From an uncultured Planococcus sp. (GTDB lineage: Bacteria > Bacillota > Bacilli > Bacillales_A > Planococcaceae): 64,000 bases of DNA. The notes beneath the pieces were generated by a model that searched no databases, had not been told where the DNA came from, and saw nothing but the letters and a program-made list of their open reading frames with translations. A program made the position numbers and the translations under genes. Every line of letters begins with the position of its first letter. The first letter of the stretch is position 1. The DNA lies in contig CANNAE010000003.1 in NCBI GenBank assembly GCA_947502505.1, forward strand, positions 62,001-126,000, written 5' to 3'. This document shows positions 61,008 to 64,000 of this stretch, in pieces.

Positions 61008-61023
61008 TATAACGGTCACTCTA
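61008..61023. promoter_or_regulatory. TetR-type operator O3 (before tetR)
   Basis: TATAACGGTCACTCTA differs from O1 and O2 at a few positions and lies 27 bases upstream of the repressor start, consistent with autorepression. Confidence 0.6.
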
Positions 61024-61280
61024 AAACTAACAGCTATAGACGATCGGTGCAACCGAAAACCGCTCATGCAGAAAAAGAAACAGAGGATTCCGCCTGTTGG
61101 AGAACAGCAAAAATTGGCTGATGGCAGTTAAAGAACCGCTTTAGCAGGAGTTCAACAGCAAACGGTGAACTACACATAAAGTAAGGAAGCAATGATCCGA
61201 GCTTGTTTCGGAAAAGTGGGGATGAGCGATATTTACGGAAAGCGGTTTAGAGTGCAGGAAAAACAGAGGAGGAAACACAA

Positions 61281-62135
61281 ATGAAAATAGCAGTGACAGC
61301 GGCGAGCGGCAAATTAGGGGAAGCAATCATTCAAGAACTTCTTGCTTTGCACCCAAAAGAAGAAGTGATCGGGCTTGCGAGAACACCTGAGAAAGCTGCA
61401 CATTTAGGCGTCGAGGTGCGGCCGGGCGATTACAATAATTTCGGGGAGTTGGAGCATTCACTTAGAGGCGTCGATGTCTTGCTGCTGGTATCGGGGATGG
61501 ATGCGCCGGACAAGCGCATTCCGCAGCATCGCAATGTCATTCAAGCGGCGCAAAATTGCGGCGTGAAAAAAATCGTCTATACGAGTATCCAAGGGCCGGA
61601 AGAGCGGACAGCCTTTTCGCCAATCGTGGAGAGCAACCGGCAAACGGAACAGGACGTGATGGCCAGCGGGCTGGAATGGGTGATCGGGCGCAACGGGATT
61701 TACATTGAACCGGATGTGGAATACATCGACAGCTATATCCAAGAAGGAGGCATCCGAAATTGCGCCGGCGACAGCAAATGCGGCTACACGACCCGAACGG
61801 AACTCGCCTATGCTTATGCGAAAATGCTGATAGAAGAGGGGCATCACGCGAAGATCTATAATTTGCACGGAAAAGCTATCAGTCAGGATGAACTGGCGGC
61901 TTATTTGAATGCGGCATTTGACGCCCAGTTAACGTATACGGCCATCAGTGCGGAACAATTCAAACAAGAACGGATCGCCGAACTTGGCGAATTCATCGGT
62001 ACGGTCGTCACGGGGATTTATCAAGGCATCAAGGTCGGCGCCTTCGATAACGAGAGCCATTACCGGGAAGCAGTTGGAAGAGAACATCAATCCTGGGAAG
62101 CTTATTTTGATAGCGTCCGGCCAGAAACCAACTGA
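61281..62135 (+). CDS. NmrA/QorB-like NAD(P)-binding reductase
   Basis: 284 residues, atypical SDR. Cofactor motif VTAASGKLGEAI is at about 5-16, then RPGDYNNFGELEHSLRGVD, IVYTSIQG and ITGRNGIY-type region WVIGRNGIYIEPD. It resembles QorB-type NAD(P)H:quinone oxidoreductases and NmrA sensors. SD GAGGAGG. The 290-bp gap before it holds operator O3 and no other clear feature. QorB-like enzymes detoxify quinones, but the substrate here is not known. Confidence 0.88.
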   Translation: MKIAVTAASGKLGEAIIQELLALHPKEEVIGLARTPEKAAHLGVEVRPGDYNNFGELEHSLRGVDVLLLVSGMDAPDKRIPQHRNVIQAAQNCGVKKIVYTSIQGPEERTAFSPIVESNRQTEQDVMASGLEWVIGRNGIYIEPDVEYIDSYIQEGGIRNCAGDSKCGYTTRTELAYAYAKMLIEEGHHAKIYNLHGKAISQDELAAYLNAAFDAQLTYTAISAEQFKQERIAELGEFIGTVVTGIYQGIKVGAFDNESHYREAVGREHQSWEAYFDSVRPETN

Positions 62136-62159
62136 CTCTTTGGCGGTGAATAGATAAAC

Positions 62160-62205
62160 CCCCATCCAGGCAGCCTGCTCATAGAGAGGCGCTGTCTGGA
62201 CGGGG
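62160..62205. terminator. Strong hairpin between convergent genes
   Basis: A 15-bp stem CCCCATCCAGGCAGC / GCTGTCTGGACGGGG with one mismatch lies between the reductase and GNAT genes. T tracts are weak on both sides, so termination efficiency is uncertain. Confidence 0.6.
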
Positions 62206-62209
62206 GGCA

Positions 62210-62653
62210 TTACAAGGACAGCTTCATCGCAAGGCCGTCTTCATTTTGTTCAAGCTGTTCAAATCCGGCTTTTTCATACACGCGGATTGCGGCTTTATTG
62301 GCGGGTTCGACGGTTAACATAACACTATGCAGCTCCGTTTGATAATGGCGGCGCCCGAAGTCGATTCCTTGTCTTACGTAATCGGCTCCAAAACCGCGGC
62401 CGATCAGCTCCGGCTTTAAAGCTAAACCGATTTCGAGCGCATCATCTGCCACGGCGAATTCAAACAATCCGGCTGGCTGTCCATCCGCCAAGGCCACAAA
62501 CCCATCGCAACCGCCGGGACCGATCAATTGGCCGGTTTCCTCCATTGATTTGAAATAAGGCGTCATCAGGACTTGTTCCACAAAGCCTTCGTAATTCCAC
62601 GAATCAATCTCCTTCAGATAATCCATGGTCATGGGGGTAAATTGAAATTCCAA
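62210..62653 (-). CDS. GNAT family N-acetyltransferase
   Basis: 147 residues from TTG 62653, which has AGAGGAG upstream; the ATG at 62686 has no SD. GNAT fold: ALEIGLALKPELIGRGFGADYV contains the acetyl-CoA loop (GRGFGA), followed by VEPANKAAIRVYEKAGF. RimJ/RimL-like; substrate unknown. Confidence 0.88.
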   Translation of the reverse strand: MEFQFTPMTMDYLKEIDSWNYEGFVEQVLMTPYFKSMEETGQLIGPGGCDGFVALADGQPAGLFEFAVADDALEIGLALKPELIGRGFGADYVRQGIDFGRRHYQTELHSVMLTVEPANKAAIRVYEKAGFEQLEQNEDGLAMKLSL

Positions 62654-62851
62654 CTGGCTTCCACTCCTCTGTCTTGAGCTCTTCATTCAAGCGATGGCGC
62701 GAAAAAGCTTCTAGCCATCTGCTGTCATTCATTATTAGTATACCTGTTGCTGCGGATGCCAGGCAGCAGTTGAAGGGAAATAGTTTTCCTTCCTTTTCAA
62801 ACGGGAAAATCCAAAGTAGAGAGAAGATTCGAAAGCGAAGGAGTGTGTCCG

Positions 62852-63526
62852 GTGAAAAGAATCTTGGCGATCAGTGACATTCACGGAGAATTGGGCTTGT
62901 TTAATGAACTTCTGGAAAAGGTGAAGTATGATCTTAGGGAAGACCAGCTGATTTTGCTTGGCGATTACGTGGACCGCGGTCCGGATTCAAAAGGCGTGCT
63001 GGAACGGGTCGTCGAATTGAAAGAACAAGGCGCCATCGTGCTGCGCGGCAATCACGATCAAATGATGCTAGAAGCGGCTAGAGGGGAAACCGGTGCAGCG
63101 GGAAACTGGCTGCGCAACGGGGCACTTTCGACATTGCAGAGCTATGACGCTTCTATAGAAGGGATGACGTTGCCATCGAGGGATTTGTTTTGGAAACATG
63201 TCGAGTTTTTAAAAGAAACGGCATTTTACTATGAAACGGAAGACTATCTGTTCGTCCATGCGGGCGTCCAGCCTGGAGTGCCGGTTGAACAGACAGATCC
63301 TTACGTATTGATGTGGATTCGCGATGAATTTCACCGCGGCTATTCAGGCGACAAAAAGGTCGTGTTCGGCCACACGCCGACCTTTAATTTAAGAGGGACG
63401 AACGAGACGAGTGTGTACTTTGGCGACAACCGCATCATCGGCATCGACGGCGGCGCGTTTTACGGCGGGCAGTTGAACTGTTTGGAGTTGCCGGGTGAGC
63501 GGGTGTATGTTGTGGAGAAGGGGTAA
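62852..63526 (+). CDS. Calcineurin-like metallophosphatase (serine/threonine phosphatase type)
   Basis: 224 residues with the PPP/ApaH metal-binding motifs: SDIHGELG (about 8-15), GDYVDRGPDSKG (about 37-48), RGNHDQMM (about 68-75), HAGVQPG (about 137) and FGHTPT (about 172). GTG 62852 has AAGGAG eight bases upstream; the GTG at 62843 overlaps that SD. Hydrolyses phosphoproteins or dinucleoside polyphosphates; target unknown. Element D copy 6 begins one base after the stop. Confidence 0.92.
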   Translation: MKRILAISDIHGELGLFNELLEKVKYDLREDQLILLGDYVDRGPDSKGVLERVVELKEQGAIVLRGNHDQMMLEAARGETGAAGNWLRNGALSTLQSYDASIEGMTLPSRDLFWKHVEFLKETAFYYETEDYLFVHAGVQPGVPVEQTDPYVLMWIRDEFHRGYSGDKKVVFGHTPTFNLRGTNETSVYFGDNRIIGIDGGAFYGGQLNCLELPGERVYVVEKG

Positions 63527-63527
63527 T

Positions 63528-63613
63528 GTCCCTGTGCAAGACACAATTCGGCAGGGAAGAACCCTGCTGCAGCGGGATCTATGCACTCGCGCGTCCCTGT
63601 GCGCCACACAATT
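63528..63613 (+). repeat. Composite element D, copy 6
   Basis: Half-repeats at 63528-63548 (triplet AAG) and 63593-63613 (GCC), 65 bp apart. The middle contains GAACCCTGC...GCGGGATC. No terminator follows; the bstA start codon lies 20 bases after the element, so here the element separates two co-directional genes. Confidence 0.93.
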
Positions 63614-63633
63614 AGAGAAAAGAGGTTAAATAA

Positions 63634-64000
63634 ATGGATGTGAAATTTCCGATTGGGCAAATGCAAGTGCCAGATGAGGTGACAGCTGAAGAGGTCAATA
63701 AGTGGCTTGAAGAGATTGATAGCTACACGACGCGTCTTCGCGAAGTGTTGGATTCCTTAGGCGATGAGGACTTGAACAAGACTTATAGAGATGGCAGTTG
63801 GACGGTTCGCCAGCTTGTGCATCATGTGGCGGATTCGCAGTTAGCATTGTATGAGCGCCTGAAGATGGCGCTGACGGAATACCAGCCGACTGTATCTGAA
63901 TTCGACCAGGATAAATGGGCGTATTTGCCGGATAATCGCCTGCCGGTGGAAAGTTCGATCCGCGTGCTAGAAGGATTGAACGAACGGATCGTGGCGCTCG
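63634..64000 (+). CDS. bstA: Bacillithiol transferase BstA/YfiT-like (5' part; runs off the right edge)
   Basis: The first 122 codons of a DinB-fold thiol transferase. MDVKFPIGQM, RDGSWTVRQLVHHVADSQ (metal His at about 68) and RLKMALTEYQPTV, then EFDQDKWAYLPD, match the YfiT/BstA family, which conjugates bacillithiol to electrophiles. SD AGAGG lies upstream of ATG 63634. The final metal-binding His pair lies beyond the window. Confidence 0.9.
   Translation, partial: MDVKFPIGQMQVPDEVTAEEVNKWLEEIDSYTTRLREVLDSLGDEDLNKTYRDGSWTVRQLVHHVADSQLALYERLKMALTEYQPTVSEFDQDKWAYLPDNRLPVESSIRVLEGLNERIVAL

Overview
The window looks like a chromosomal segment of a Bacillales bacterium, most likely a Planococcus-like member of the Planococcaceae/Caryophanaceae. 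The reasons are strong Shine-Dalgarno (SD) sequences with frequent GTG/TTG starts, intermediate GC, Gram-positive lipoproteins, and marker genes such as yfkAB, the bacillithiol transferase bstA at the right edge and DUF4385. No rRNA, tRNA, prophage structural gene, transposase or integrase was recognised. Species is inferred, not proven.

Layout. 1-9.8 kb: housekeeping and small-molecule genes (sugar O-acetyltransferase, alpha/beta hydrolase, DUF4385, a dicarboxylate/amino-acid symporter, a TIGR01777 epimerase, a nucleotidyltransferase, a DinB protein, a heme-copper-oxidase-like membrane protein, a CPBP protease). They are interleaved with an 11-unit 21-bp tandem array, three copies of a ~167-bp dispersed repeat and a decayed membrane-protein gene. 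10-13.1 kb: a penicillin-binding-protein-like lipoprotein with all three catalytic motifs degenerate, 16 bp upstream of an Abi_2 HEPN protein. 13-25.7 kb: an MFS exporter, a complete two-component system followed by an ABC transporter with a phased-repeat operator, four to five tiny membrane proteins, an M48 protease-ankyrin fusion and two small lipoproteins.

25.8-39.3 kb is the accessory region. A host-like nuclease-helicase gene (25852) loses its normal C terminus where the DNA turns sharply AT-rich. An AT-rich block then carries a dGTPase-like HD hydrolase with a nucleotidyltransferase, a three-gene ABC-3C defence operon on the opposite strand, a multiply broken alpha/beta hydrolase of host-like composition, a DUF7669-like protein, a type I restriction HsdR-N-like nuclease with a small partner, and two membrane-associated unknowns. 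It ends next to a truncated copy of a flavin monooxygenase gene whose intact relative lies 5 kb further on. I read this as an immunity hotspot assembled by several insertions.

39.7-64 kb: yfkAB, a secreted sugar-dehydrogenase-like lipoprotein, the intact flavin monooxygenase, a short-chain dehydrogenase, the fatty-acid transporter atoE with a cre-like site over its start codon, an FAD oxidoreductase with a half-size MFS protein, an amidase, a large secreted M14 carboxypeptidase, an aldo/keto reductase, an MFS/TetR pair with three matching operators, an NmrA-like reductase, a GNAT enzyme, a metallophosphatase and bstA.

The most unusual DNA feature is in this last part. A composite 86-bp element made of two 21-bp direct repeats exactly 65 bp apart, with a partly palindromic 44-bp middle, occurs six times between 53.1 and 63.6 kb. 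Four copies begin 1-5 bases after a stop codon. An inverted half-copy supplies the last codons of the MFS gene. The best candidates for undescribed biology are these elements, the dead-PBP/HEPN pair and the dGTPase/nucleotidyltransferase pair.
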